Assembly: GCF_003853645.1 (NCBI RefSeq)
Contig: NZ_QTPO01000025.1
Span: 1-64,000, forward strand
Source: Burkholderia sp. Bp9143
Lineage (GTDB): Bacteria; Pseudomonadota; Gammaproteobacteria; Burkholderiales; Burkholderiaceae
Direction of reading: 5' to 3'
Length of the DNA: 64,000 nucleotides
Shown: piece after piece, positions 54,831 to 64,000 of the stretch
Layout of the letters: each line of letters opens with the position of its first letter
Position numbering within the stretch: the stretch's first letter is position 1
Made by a program: the position numbers and the translations under genes
The notes under the pieces: model-generated
What the model saw: only the letters and a program-made list of their open reading frames with translations
Databases searched by the model: none
Told to the model about the DNA's origin: nothing

Positions 54831-55778
54831 ATGCGTCATTTACGTCTTCCCCTGAGCCACGCGCCGTCGGTCGGCGACGCGTCGTCGCCGCCGGGCGCGC
54901 CGCGCCGCGCGCGCGGCGGCGCCAGCTGGCTCGTGTCGCCGTCCGTCGCGGTGCTGCTGCTGTGGATGTCGATTCCGCTCGCGATGACGATCTGGTATTC
55001 GTTCTCGCGCTACAACCTGCTGAACCCGGACGTGAAGGGCTTCGCGGGTCTCGACAACTACCGCTTCCTCGCGACCGATCCGTCGTTCCTGCCCGCGATC
55101 TGGCACACGCTCGTGCTGATCGGCGCGGTGCTTGCGATCACCGTGGTCGGCGGCGTGCTGATGGCCGTGCTGTTCGACCGCAAGTTCTACGGGCAGGGCG
55201 TGGCGCGCCTGCTCGTGATCGCGCCGTTTTTCGTGATGCCGACGGTCGCCGCGCTGATCTGGAAGAACATGATCCTGCATCCGGTGTACGGGCTCGTCGC
55301 GAACGCGATGCGCGCGCTCGGGATGACGCCGATCGACTGGTTCGCCGATTACCCGCTCACCGCCGTGATCATCATCGTCGCGTGGCAGTGGCTGCCGTTC
55401 GCGTTCCTGATCCTGTTCACCGCGATCCAGTCGCTCGACCAGGAGCAGAAGGAAGCCGCGCGCATCGACGGCGCGGGCCCGATCGCGATGTTCTTCTACA
55501 TCACGCTGCCGCACCTGAAGCGCGCGATCGCCGTGGTCGTGATGATGGAGACGATCTTCCTGCTGTCGATCTTCGCGGAGATCTACACGACGACGGGCGG
55601 CGGCCCGGGCAATGCGACGACCAACCTGTCGTACCTGATCTATGCGCTCGGCCTGCAGCAGTTCGACGTCGGCCTCGCATCCGCGGGCGGGATCATCGCC
55701 GTCGTGGTCGCGAACGTCGTGTCGTTCTTCCTGGTGCGGATGCTCGCGCGCAACCTGAAGGGGGAGTACGAGAAATGA
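54831..55778 (+). CDS. Polyol ABC transporter permease 1 (SmoF/MtlF type)
   Basis: This 315-residue permease has six spans and the EAA loop EQKEAARIDGAGPIAMFFYITLP. It starts with an N-terminal basic/Pro stretch before the first span (ASWLVSPSVAVLLLWMSIPLA). The next permease gene overlaps its stop by four bases. Part of the binding-protein-dependent importer. Confidence 0.93.
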   Translation: MRHLRLPLSHAPSVGDASSPPGAPRRARGGASWLVSPSVAVLLLWMSIPLAMTIWYSFSRYNLLNPDVKGFAGLDNYRFLATDPSFLPAIWHTLVLIGAVLAITVVGGVLMAVLFDRKFYGQGVARLLVIAPFFVMPTVAALIWKNMILHPVYGLVANAMRALGMTPIDWFADYPLTAVIIIVAWQWLPFAFLILFTAIQSLDQEQKEAARIDGAGPIAMFFYITLPHLKRAIAVVVMMETIFLLSIFAEIYTTTGGGPGNATTNLSYLIYALGLQQFDVGLASAGGIIAVVVANVVSFFLVRMLARNLKGEYEK

Positions 55779-56626
55779 GCGACGTGACTCTCGAAGGCCG
55801 GCGTGCGCCGGCCCCGTTCGACCTCGTGCGGCGCGCGCTGCCCGGCGCGCTCGCGTGGCTGCTCGCACTGCTGCTGTTCTTCCCGATCTTCTGGATGGCG
55901 ATCACCGCGTTCAAGACCGAGCAGCAGGCGTACGCGTCGACGCTGTTCTTCATGCCGACGCTCGACAGCTTCCGCGAGGTGTTCGCGCGCAGCAACTACT
56001 TCGCGTTCGCGTGGAACTCGGTGCTGATCTCGGCGGGCGTCACGGTGATCTCGCTGCTGCTCGCGGTGCCGGCCGCCTACGCGATGGCGTTCTTCCCGAA
56101 CCACCGCACGCAGAAGGTGCTGCTGTGGATGCTGTCGACCAAGATGATGCCGTCGGTCGGCGTGCTCGTGCCGATCTACCTGCTATGGAAGAACGCGGGG
56201 CTGCTCGATACCGTGTCGGGCCTCGTGATCGTGTACACGCTGATCAACCTGCCGATCGCGGTTTGGATGACCTTCACGTACTTCAACGAGATCCCGAGGG
56301 ACATCCTCGAGGCGGGGCGCATCGACGGCGCGTCGACGTGGCAGGAGATCGTCTACCTGCTGATGCCGATGGCGCTGCCGGGGCTCGCGTCCACCGCGCT
56401 CCTGCTCGTGATCCTGTCGTGGAACGAGGCGTTCTGGAGCATCAACCTGTCGAGCTCGAACGCCGCGCCGCTGACCGTGTTCATCGCGTCCTACTCGAGT
56501 CCCGAGGGGCTGTTCTGGGCGAAGCTTTCCGCGGCTTCCTTGCTCGCGGTCGCGCCGATCCTGATCGTCGGCTGGCTGTCGCAGAAGCAGCTCGTGCGCG
56601 GGCTCACGTTCGGGGCGGTCAAATGA
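55775..56626 (+). CDS. Polyol ABC transporter permease 2 (SmoG/MtlG type)
   Basis: This 283-residue permease has six spans and the EAA loop PRDILEAGRIDGASTWQEIV. It begins ATGAGCGACGTG overlapping the previous gene's stop (ATGA), and its stop overlaps the HAD gene start in the same way. The pattern of overlaps supports one polycistronic message. Confidence 0.93.
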   Translation: MSDVTLEGRRAPAPFDLVRRALPGALAWLLALLLFFPIFWMAITAFKTEQQAYASTLFFMPTLDSFREVFARSNYFAFAWNSVLISAGVTVISLLLAVPAAYAMAFFPNHRTQKVLLWMLSTKMMPSVGVLVPIYLLWKNAGLLDTVSGLVIVYTLINLPIAVWMTFTYFNEIPRDILEAGRIDGASTWQEIVYLLMPMALPGLASTALLLVILSWNEAFWSINLSSSNAAPLTVFIASYSSPEGLFWAKLSAASLLAVAPILIVGWLSQKQLVRGLTFGAVK

Positions 56627-57321
56627 GCGCGGCCGGTCATGGGGTGAACGTGCTGATCTGCGATTGCGACGGCGTGCTGATCGACAGCGAGGCCGTCGCC
56701 GCCGACGTGATCGTGCGCGAGCTCGACGCGCGCTGGCCGGGCGTCGACGCGCGGCCGGCGGTGATGCCGCTGCTCGGGCTGCGCATCGAGCGCGTGCTGG
56801 CCGGCGCGGGCGAGGCCGTCGGCCGCACGCTGACGGCCGACGACGTCGACGCGATCCGCCGCGCGGTCGAGGCGGCGGCCGTCAACGCGCCGATGGTCGA
56901 CGGGATCGATACGGCACTCGCGGCGCTCGAGCTGACGACAGCGTGCGCGAGCAACAGCTACCGCGCGTACGTCGAGGCGGCGCTCGCGCGCACCGGCCTC
57001 GCGCGCTTCTTCGGCGACCGGCTGTTCTGCGCGGATTCCGTCGCGCGGCCGAAGCCGGCGCCCGACGTGTATCTCGCGGCCGCGCGCGCGCTCGGCGCGG
57101 TGCCCGCGCAATGCCTCGTCGTCGAGGACAGCGTGACCGGCATCACCGCGGCCGCCGCGGCCGGCATGACCGTGCTCGGCTTCGTCGGCGGCGGGCATGC
57201 GTCGGCCGCGCAGATCGACGCGCTGCGCGGGATCGGCGCGCGTCACGTATTCGACGACATGCACGAACTGCCCGGCTACGTCGCGCGCTGGCAGGCGACG
57301 GGCGCCGTGCTGCCGAACTAG
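56623..57321 (+). CDS. HAD-family phosphatase
   Basis: This 232-residue protein has the HAD motifs: DCDGVLIDSE (motif I), ASNSYRAYVEAAL (motif II), the KPAPDVYL Lys and VVEDSVTGITAAAAAG (motif IV). The helical cap is of the beta-phosphoglucomutase/phosphatase subgroup. Inside the polyol operon it may dephosphorylate a sugar-phosphate that accumulates (housecleaning), or isomerise. Overlaps the permease gene by four bases. Confidence 0.85.
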   Translation: MSAAGHGVNVLICDCDGVLIDSEAVAADVIVRELDARWPGVDARPAVMPLLGLRIERVLAGAGEAVGRTLTADDVDAIRRAVEAAAVNAPMVDGIDTALAALELTTACASNSYRAYVEAALARTGLARFFGDRLFCADSVARPKPAPDVYLAAARALGAVPAQCLVVEDSVTGITAAAAAGMTVLGFVGGGHASAAQIDALRGIGARHVFDDMHELPGYVARWQATGAVLPN

Positions 57322-57376
57322 CAACGATTGCGCGCCGCATCGAACGCGGCGCATCACGAACGAACGGAGACAGACC

Positions 57377-58486
<1,110 letters not shown>

Positions 58487-58571
58487 TGCACGGGCGCACG
58501 GCAGGATGCGCGTTCGTCGCGCGTGCCGTGCGCCGCAGGGGGCGGACGACAGGCGCGCCCGTTCAGCGGCG

Positions 58572-59528
58572 TCAGGCCGCCTTCGCCTCGAGCGCCGCGC
58601 GCGCGCAGGTCTCGTCGGTGACGAGCCCCGACAGCCAGCCGCCGCGCAGCGCGGCGATCACCGCGTCGCGCTTCTTCGGGCCGCCCGCGAACGCGATCGT
58701 CGGACGCTTCGGCGGCGCGTCGAGCGCGACGCTCGTCACGCGCGCGCTCGTCGACACGTCGATCAGCCTGCCCTGCGCATCGATCGGCACGCCGAGCAGT
58801 TCGGCCACCGCGCCGAGCGCGGTCATCTCGTCGCGTTCCTGTTCGGTGATGAAGCCGTCCTCGTAGAGCGGGCAGTGCGGGCCGATGTTGCCGATCCCGA
58901 CGAACGCGACGTCGGCCTCGGCCGACAGCGCGTCGACGATCCGGTACAGCCGGTGATTGCACCACTGCGCGCGCTCGGCGTCGCTGTCGGCGAACAGCGG
59001 CGCGGGCAGCAGGAAGTGCTTGCCGCCGGTCTTCTCGGAGATGTACTGCGCGACGTCGTAGCGGTTCGACGAGCCGTCGGCCGCGATCGCGCCGACCATC
59101 GACACGAGCCGGTGCTGCGGCCGCTCGATCTGCGCGATCTGCGCGACCGCGGCCTTCAGCGTCCGGCCGCTGCTGACGGCGATCACCATCGGCCGCGTTT
59201 CGTTCAGGTAGCGCTCCATCACCTGCGCACCGGCGACCGCGAGCTTGCGGTCGATCGCTTCGGGTGCATCGGCATCGACGGGCACGACTTCGCACATCGC
59301 GAGCCCGTAGCGTTTCGACAGTTGCGCGCCGAGGTCGAGACAGTCGGCGAGCTGGTGATCGACGCGCACGCGGATCAGGTTCTTCTCGACCGCGAACGCG
59401 ACGAGGCGCTGCGCGACCGGGCGCGACACCTGCAGCTTCTCGGCGATTTCGTTCTGCGTGTCGCCCGCGACGTAGTAGAGCCACGCGGCACGCGTGGCGA
59501 GATCGAGTTTTTCTGAGGACTTGGACAC
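58572..59528 (-). CDS. SorC/DeoR-type sugar-responsive transcriptional regulator
   Basis: This 318-residue regulator of the SorC family has an N-terminal HTH (RAAWLYYVAGDTQNEIAEKL, VSRPVAQRLVAFAVEKNLI) and a sugar-binding domain (AVSSGRTLKAAV, GIGNIGPHCPLYEDGFI). The likely start is GTG at 59528 (VSKSSEKLDL); a longer frame runs into the kinase gene. It sits between the two arms of the polyol locus, so it is the best candidate to bind the 32-bp elements at both outer promoters. The inducer should be a sugar phosphate or polyol. Confidence 0.9.
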   Translation of the reverse strand: MSKSSEKLDLATRAAWLYYVAGDTQNEIAEKLQVSRPVAQRLVAFAVEKNLIRVRVDHQLADCLDLGAQLSKRYGLAMCEVVPVDADAPEAIDRKLAVAGAQVMERYLNETRPMVIAVSSGRTLKAAVAQIAQIERPQHRLVSMVGAIAADGSSNRYDVAQYISEKTGGKHFLLPAPLFADSDAERAQWCNHRLYRIVDALSAEADVAFVGIGNIGPHCPLYEDGFITEQERDEMTALGAVAELLGVPIDAQGRLIDVSTSARVTSVALDAPPKRPTIAFAGGPKKRDAVIAALRGGWLSGLVTDETCARAALEAKAA

Positions 59529-59650
59529 GATAGCGGTTCGGTTTGGATCTGGGGGCCGCCCCGCGGGCCGGCCGTCGGGCGGCGCAACGGCATCCACTGT
59601 AACGCATGCCGGGCGCGGCCGACGGCCACGGCGCGTCGCTGCGGCGGCGC

Positions 59651-61132
59651 TTACGCGAGCCGCGCGCGCGACGGTTCGTAAAGCGGGCGCACGTGGCGAT
59701 ACAGCGCGCGGAATGCGTCGAGGCGCTCGCGCAGCAGCGCATGACGGGCGGCGTCGGGCGCGTATTCGGCGCGCACCGGCGGCTTGGTCAGCACGACATG
59801 CGGATCGCCGCCGACGGCGAGCCAGCCCAGCCGCGCCGCGCCGAGCGCCGCACCGGTTTCGCCGCCGCCGTGCTGGCGCGTGCGCACGTTCAGCGCGTCG
59901 GCGATCAGCTGCGCCCAGAACGCGCTGCGCGCACCGCCGCCGATCAGCGACAGCCGGTCGGTTTCGACGCCGGCCGTGTGCAGCGCATCGAGGCCGTCCG
60001 CGAGGCCGAGCGTCACGCCTTCCAGCACCGCGTAGCCGAGATGCGCGCGTTCGGTCGCGTGCGTCATCCCGAAGAACACGCCCTGCGCATACGGATCGTT
60101 GTGCGGCGTGCGTTCGCCGGACAGGTAGGGCAGGAACAGCGGCGCCGTCGCGAGCGCGTCCGCGTCGAGCGCCTCGATTTCGGCGAGCAGCGCCGGCTCG
60201 TCGGTGCCCGTCAGCTTGCAGACCCAGCGCAGGCAGCTCGCGGCCGACAGCACGACGCTCATCAGTTGCCAACGATCGGGGATCGCATGACAGAACGCAT
60301 GCACGGCCGATGCGGGATTCGGCATGAAGCGGTCGCCGACCACGCTCAGCACGCCCGACGTGCCGAGCGACACGAAGCCGTCGCCCGCGTGGATCGCGCC
60401 GATGCCGAGCGCGCTCGTCGCGTTGTCGCCGCCGCCGCCCGCCACCACGACGGCCTCCGACAGCCCGAGTTCGCGCGCGACGTCCGCGCGCAGCGTGCCG
60501 GACGGCGCGTTGCCTTCGACGATGCGCGGCATCTGGTCGCGCGTCATGTCGCACGCGGCGAGCAGTGCGTCGGACCAGTCGCGGCGTGCGACGTCGAGCC
60601 ACAGCGTGCCGGCCGCGTCGGACGGATCGGACACCTTCGCACCGGTGAGCCGGAAGCGCAGGTAGTCCTTCGGCATCAGCACGCACGCGGTCGCGGCGAA
60701 CACGTCCGGTTCGTGATTCGCGACCCACAGCAGTTTCGGCGCGGTGAAGCCGGGCATCGCGAGGTTGCCGGCCAGCGCGTGCAGATCGGGTGCGCGTTCG
60801 GTGAGCAGTGCGCATTCGTCGGCGCTGCGCATGTCGTTCCACAGGATCGCTGGGCGCAGCACGCGATCGTCGCGCCCGAGCAGCACCGCGCCGTGCATCT
60901 GCCCGGACAGGCCGATCCCGCGCACCTGCGCGAAGGCCTGCGGATGCCGCGCGCGCAGCGCCGCGAGCGCGGCGAGCGTGCCTTGCCACCAGTCGTCCGG
61001 ATGCTGTTCCGCCCAGCGCGGGTGCGGCCGCGACACGCTGAACGGCGTGCCCGCGGTGCCGACCACGGTGCCGTCCGGGGCAAGCAGCAGCACCTTCACT
61101 TCCGAGGTGCCGAGGTCGATGCCGAGATACAT
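59651..61132 (-). CDS. xylB: Xylulokinase (second of two)
   Basis: This 493-residue FGGY kinase has GIDLGTSEVKVLLL at the N-terminus, GLSGQMHGAVLLG, WNDMRSADE, GGGGDNATSALGIG, SLGTSGVLSVV and LPYLSGERTPHNDPYA. Next to a D-arabitol/mannitol-type dehydrogenase it most likely makes D-xylulose 5-phosphate from D-xylulose. It is transcribed leftward after the dehydrogenase gene with the regulator gene downstream. Confidence 0.92.
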   Translation of the reverse strand: MYLGIDLGTSEVKVLLLAPDGTVVGTAGTPFSVSRPHPRWAEQHPDDWWQGTLAALAALRARHPQAFAQVRGIGLSGQMHGAVLLGRDDRVLRPAILWNDMRSADECALLTERAPDLHALAGNLAMPGFTAPKLLWVANHEPDVFAATACVLMPKDYLRFRLTGAKVSDPSDAAGTLWLDVARRDWSDALLAACDMTRDQMPRIVEGNAPSGTLRADVARELGLSEAVVVAGGGGDNATSALGIGAIHAGDGFVSLGTSGVLSVVGDRFMPNPASAVHAFCHAIPDRWQLMSVVLSAASCLRWVCKLTGTDEPALLAEIEALDADALATAPLFLPYLSGERTPHNDPYAQGVFFGMTHATERAHLGYAVLEGVTLGLADGLDALHTAGVETDRLSLIGGGARSAFWAQLIADALNVRTRQHGGGETGAALGAARLGWLAVGGDPHVVLTKPPVRAEYAPDAARHALLRERLDAFRALYRHVRPLYEPSRARLA

Positions 61133-61259
61133 GAGCGATCCGTTCCGTCAGTGAGGAGCCGCTACTTTAGCCGCACGCGCGCGCGCCTGCCAACGCAGGT
61201 TCGCCCGGATGCGGGGCCGCTCGAGGGCGGCCGGTTGCCTGGCCGTGGTCCGCCGCGCC

Positions 61260-62654
61260 TCAGCGCTGCGCGAGCCATGCGTCGACGCGCGCGAGCCCGG
61301 CGCGCAGCGCTTCGAACAGCGCCGCGTTGCCGGCGAGCGCGCCCCACAGTGCGCGGCTCGCGCACAATGCGACGACCGGGTCGTCGGCCTCGACGATCGC
61401 CCGCGCGGCGCCGTCGTCCATCACGCCGTCCTGGTACGCATATGGCAGCAAGCCGCGCGCCCAGCGTTCGAGAAAGCGCAGGAACAGCGCCGGCAACACC
61501 GCGGTGGCGACCGGCGCCGCGCCGCGTGCGAACGATTCGACGAGCGTCGGCGCGATGAAGCCGGGAATCTTCGAGAAACCGTCGGCCGCGACGCGCTGGT
61601 TCGTGTCGAGCACGTACGGATTACCGAAACGTTCGAGCACGACGTCGCGGTAGCGTTCGAGGTCGAGCGGGCTCGGGCTGAGACACGGGATCACGTCCTG
61701 CGTCACGTAGTCGTGCGCGAAGCGGCGGATCGCCGCGTCGTGCGTGCCTTCGTGGATATACGTGTGGCCCGCGAGCGTGCCTGCCCACGCGATGCAGCTG
61801 TGCGTCGCGTTGAGGATGCGGATCTTTGCTTCCTCGTACGGATGCACGTCGTCGACCAGTTCCGCGCCGGCCAGCTCCCAGCGCGGCCGGCCCGCCGCGA
61901 AGCGGTCCTCGATCACCCACTGGATGAACGATTCGCCCATCACCGGACACGCGTCGTCGACGCCGGTTGCCGCGCGCACGCGTTCGCGCACGTCGGCGGT
62001 CGGGCGCGGCGTGATGCGATCGACCATCGCGCTCGGCGTCGCGACGTTCGCATCGAACCAGGCGAGCAGGCCGGCCTCGCCGCGCCGTTCGAGGAATTCG
62101 CGCATGCCCGCGCGAAAGCGCGCGCCGTTGTTGCGCAGGTTGTCGCAGCTCTGCAGCGTGAGCGGGCCCGCGCCGCGTGTCACGCGCTCGGCGAGCAGCG
62201 CCGTGAGCGCGCCGTACAGCGTCGTGCGCGCGCCCTGCAGGTCGGCCGCGAGATCGGCGTTCGCGAGGTCGAGCCGGTTGTGTTCGTCGAGGTAGTAACC
62301 GCCTTCGGTGACGGTGAACGACACGATCCGGCACGCCGGATCGGCGCCGGCATCGATCAGCGCGGCGAGGTCGATCGACCACGGCAGCACGCGCGAGATC
62401 GCGCGGATCGTTTCGTAGGCGCGCTCGCCTTGCGGCGTGACGGTTTCGAGCGTGTACGCGCCGTGCTGGGCGGCGAGCGCGTCCATCGTCGCGCGCATGT
62501 CGTCGCGGATGTTGCCGACGGTCAGCGACCAGCGTTCGTCGGCCGGCACGGCCGCGTTCGCGCGATGCAGATACCACGCCTGGTGCGCGCGGTGAAACGA
62601 GCCTGCGCCGATGTGCAGCAGCACGGGCGCGTGGGCGGAGGACGATTCGCTCAT
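61260..62654 (-). CDS. dalD: Mannitol/D-arabitol-type long-chain polyol dehydrogenase
   Basis: This 464-residue polyol-specific long-chain dehydrogenase has the N-terminal nucleotide site HIGAGSFHRAHQAWY, DNLRNNG, and the catalytic KIRILNATHSCIAWAG segment (Lys...Asn...His). The neighbouring xylulokinase fits D-arabinitol 4-dehydrogenase (D-arabitol to D-xylulose) better than mannitol dehydrogenase, but both are possible; family members often act on several polyols. It starts with ATG after AGGAGA. A 32-bp element lies 39 bases upstream. Confidence 0.9.
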   Translation of the reverse strand: MSESSSAHAPVLLHIGAGSFHRAHQAWYLHRANAAVPADERWSLTVGNIRDDMRATMDALAAQHGAYTLETVTPQGERAYETIRAISRVLPWSIDLAALIDAGADPACRIVSFTVTEGGYYLDEHNRLDLANADLAADLQGARTTLYGALTALLAERVTRGAGPLTLQSCDNLRNNGARFRAGMREFLERRGEAGLLAWFDANVATPSAMVDRITPRPTADVRERVRAATGVDDACPVMGESFIQWVIEDRFAAGRPRWELAGAELVDDVHPYEEAKIRILNATHSCIAWAGTLAGHTYIHEGTHDAAIRRFAHDYVTQDVIPCLSPSPLDLERYRDVVLERFGNPYVLDTNQRVAADGFSKIPGFIAPTLVESFARGAAPVATAVLPALFLRFLERWARGLLPYAYQDGVMDDGAARAIVEADDPVVALCASRALWGALAGNAALFEALRAGLARVDAWLAQR

Positions 62655-62693
62655 CCGGTGTCTCCTGTTCGTGCCAGTCTTTCCTGTCGAATT

Positions 62694-62725
62694 CGATCAA
62701 TTGCTCTTTGTGTGAACGAATGATC
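62694..62725 (-). promoter_or_regulatory. 32-bp operator-like element upstream of dalD (copy 2)
   Basis: Read on the minus strand it starts GATCATTCG and ends AGAGCAATTGATCG, the same as copy 1 at 50087-50118 except for five central positions. It lies 39 bases before the dalD start, in the same orientation relative to its gene as copy 1. Confidence 0.75.
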
Positions 62726-62828
62726 GTATTCGGGCGAACGAAAGTCAAGGCGGGGACACGGCATTTCGATGGTGCGCCGCGGCGGCGCGCGCGTCGCTTG
62801 CGCCGCTTGTCGACGGCGGGGACGGGCG

Positions 62829-63740
62829 TCAGCGGCCGTCGCGCGTCAATGCGACGAGTTCGTCGAGCAGCTTGCCGGCCGGCCCCGGCAGGATGCCGTG
62901 GCGGCGGCGGAACGCGGTGAGCGTGCGCACCGCGACGACCTCGCGCACCGGCAGCGTATCGATTGTGCCGGCGCGCTGTTCGGCGCCGTACATCGGTTCG
63001 GCCATCCAGCTCAGGAAGCCCGCGTGCGCGACGAGGCTCTTCAGCGTCGTGACCGAGCGCGTCTCGACCGCGATGTCGGGCAGCGCGAGCCCGTGCGCGT
63101 CGAAGGTCGCGCGCATGTGGTCGAACGGCGCGGTGCCGCGTGGCGGAATCGCCCAGCGCGCGTGCAGCGTGTCGGCGAGCGTCGGCGCGCGGCCGAGTGC
63201 GCGCAGCGGATGCTGCGGCGCCGCAACGATATGGCTGCGATCTTTCCAGCGGCACTCCGGAATCGCGACGATCTCGTCGGTGTCGGGCCCGTGCGCGGAC
63301 AGCGCGAGATCGATCTCGTGCGTGTGGAGCCCTTCCGCGAGCCGGTCCCACACGCCTTCGAGAATCTCGACGCGCAGGTTCGGCCAGCGGTCGAGCACGC
63401 GGCCGACCGCGACCGGCAGCACGAGGCTCGCGATGCTGCCCACCGTGCCGACCTTGATCGTGCCCTTCGCGAAGCCGCGCATCGCGTCGAGTTCCTCGCG
63501 CGCGTGCTGGGCCTCGTGCTGCAGCAGCGTCGCGTGCGGCAGCAGCGCCTCGCCGAACGCGGTCAGCTGCACGCCTTTCGAATGGCGCTCGAACAGCGGC
63601 GCGCCGACCTGGTCCTCGAGCCGCTTCAGGATCCGGCTCAGCGCCGGCTGGGTCACGTGCAGCGCGTCGGCCGCGCGGCCGAGGCTGCCGCACGCGACGA
63701 TGGTCGTGAACGCACGCAATTGTCGGAGATCGAAAGTCAT
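62829..63740 (-). CDS. LysR-family transcriptional regulator
   Basis: This 303-residue regulator has an N-terminal HTH (LRQLRAFTTIVACGSLGRAADALHVTQPALSRILKRLE) and a C-terminal effector domain. The ATG at 63740 gives the usual LysR start MTFDLRQLRAF. It is divergent from a thiamine-diphosphate decarboxylase gene 99 bases away and probably activates it in response to an aromatic 2-oxo acid or its precursor. Confidence 0.93.
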   Translation of the reverse strand: MTFDLRQLRAFTTIVACGSLGRAADALHVTQPALSRILKRLEDQVGAPLFERHSKGVQLTAFGEALLPHATLLQHEAQHAREELDAMRGFAKGTIKVGTVGSIASLVLPVAVGRVLDRWPNLRVEILEGVWDRLAEGLHTHEIDLALSAHGPDTDEIVAIPECRWKDRSHIVAAPQHPLRALGRAPTLADTLHARWAIPPRGTAPFDHMRATFDAHGLALPDIAVETRSVTTLKSLVAHAGFLSWMAEPMYGAEQRAGTIDTLPVREVVAVRTLTAFRRRHGILPGPAGKLLDELVALTRDGR

Positions 63741-63839
63741 GCCGAACCGTAATGGCTTTTCGCAGAAAATACAGTATCCGAGAATGACTCGAGCTTCGAT
63801 ACTGTGGAAACCGCCAAGCCACCGAGGAGACGCCCGAGC

Positions 63840-64000
63840 ATGTCCGGCACCCCGTCCCAATCCGCCGCCCCGATCACCGTCCGCGACGCCGTCATCGACT
63901 TGTTCCGCCAGTTCGGCATCGATCGCGTGTTCGGCAATCCCGGCTCGACCGAGCTGCCGATGTTCCGCGATTTCCCCGCCGATTTCCGCTACGTGCTCGG
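63840..64000 (+). CDS. mdlC: Thiamine-diphosphate enzyme, probably benzoylformate decarboxylase (truncated by window end)
   Basis: Only the first 53 codons are present. They read TVRDAVIDLFRQFGIDRVFG, then NPGSTELPMFRDFPADFRYVL, closely matching the N-terminus of benzoylformate decarboxylase, where the GNPGSxELP loop carries the cofactor-activating Glu. Other thiamine-diphosphate decarboxylases and acetolactate synthase-like enzymes share this region, so the specific activity is not certain. Divergent from a LysR regulator. Confidence 0.75.
   Translation, partial: MSGTPSQSAAPITVRDAVIDLFRQFGIDRVFGNPGSTELPMFRDFPADFRYVL

Overview
The window looks like a stretch of the main chromosome of a Burkholderia cepacia-complex-type betaproteobacterium. 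Base composition is uniformly high in G+C with G/C-rich third codon positions. The gene content and order also fit: pgk-pyk-fba-purC-purE-purK, ilvE-azlC/D, waaF, a TetR-controlled RND efflux operon, and pilin beside pglL. I saw no insertion sequence, phage gene, CRISPR array, tRNA or rRNA. The species call is inference from content, not a database match.

Layout. 1-4.9 kb: end of sucD, a TerC membrane protein, a type IV pilin-like protein with its likely O-oligosaccharyltransferase (pglL), and a small lipoprotein. 4.9-12.3 kb: an unrecognised exported protein, moaC, a BepA-like M48 protease, a YheT-type hydrolase pair, an NTF2-like protein, waaF and a zinc-ribbon protein. 12.4-14.6 kb: ilvE divergent from azlC-azlD (branched-chain amino acids). 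14.8-23.3 kb: glycolysis (pgk, pyk, fba), then purC-purE-purK and a Sua5/YrdC protein. 23.3-27.4 kb: a GDSL lipoprotein esterase, a sterol-desaturase-type membrane protein and dacB. 27.5-31.7 kb: a response regulator, its sensor kinase, an HtrA protease and a small exported protein. 31.8-34.8 kb: DUF427 and CoxG-like proteins, and a GlxA-type regulator divergent from an isochorismatase-family hydrolase. 34.9-42 kb: a TetR repressor divergent from a complete RND tripartite pump. 42.2-46.6 kb: a purine permease, a stand-alone xylulokinase, a 3' remnant of class III alcohol dehydrogenase and fghA. 46.7-49.9 kb: a zur-znuA-znuC-znuB metal-uptake operon. 50.2-62.7 kb: a polyol locus. 62.8-64 kb: a LysR regulator divergent from the start of a benzoylformate-decarboxylase-like gene.

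The most coherent accessory unit is the polyol locus. A rightward operon encodes an SDR polyol dehydrogenase, a PfkB sugar kinase, a GatZ-type protein, a polyol ABC importer and a HAD phosphatase. A converging leftward set encodes a mannitol/arabitol dehydrogenase, a xylulokinase and a SorC-type regulator. The two outer promoters each carry a nearly identical 32-bp element (27 of 32 positions identical, same orientation relative to the gene), so both arms are probably one regulon. No GatY aldolase partner is present, which leaves open that the GatZ-type protein acts as a tagatose-6-phosphate 4-epimerase.

Other regulatory structure stands out by eye. There are four TTAAG-type repeats at about 11-bp spacing before htrA, a perfect 13-bp inverted repeat between dacB and the two-component genes, and an AcrR-type palindrome inside a good promoter upstream of the RND operon.
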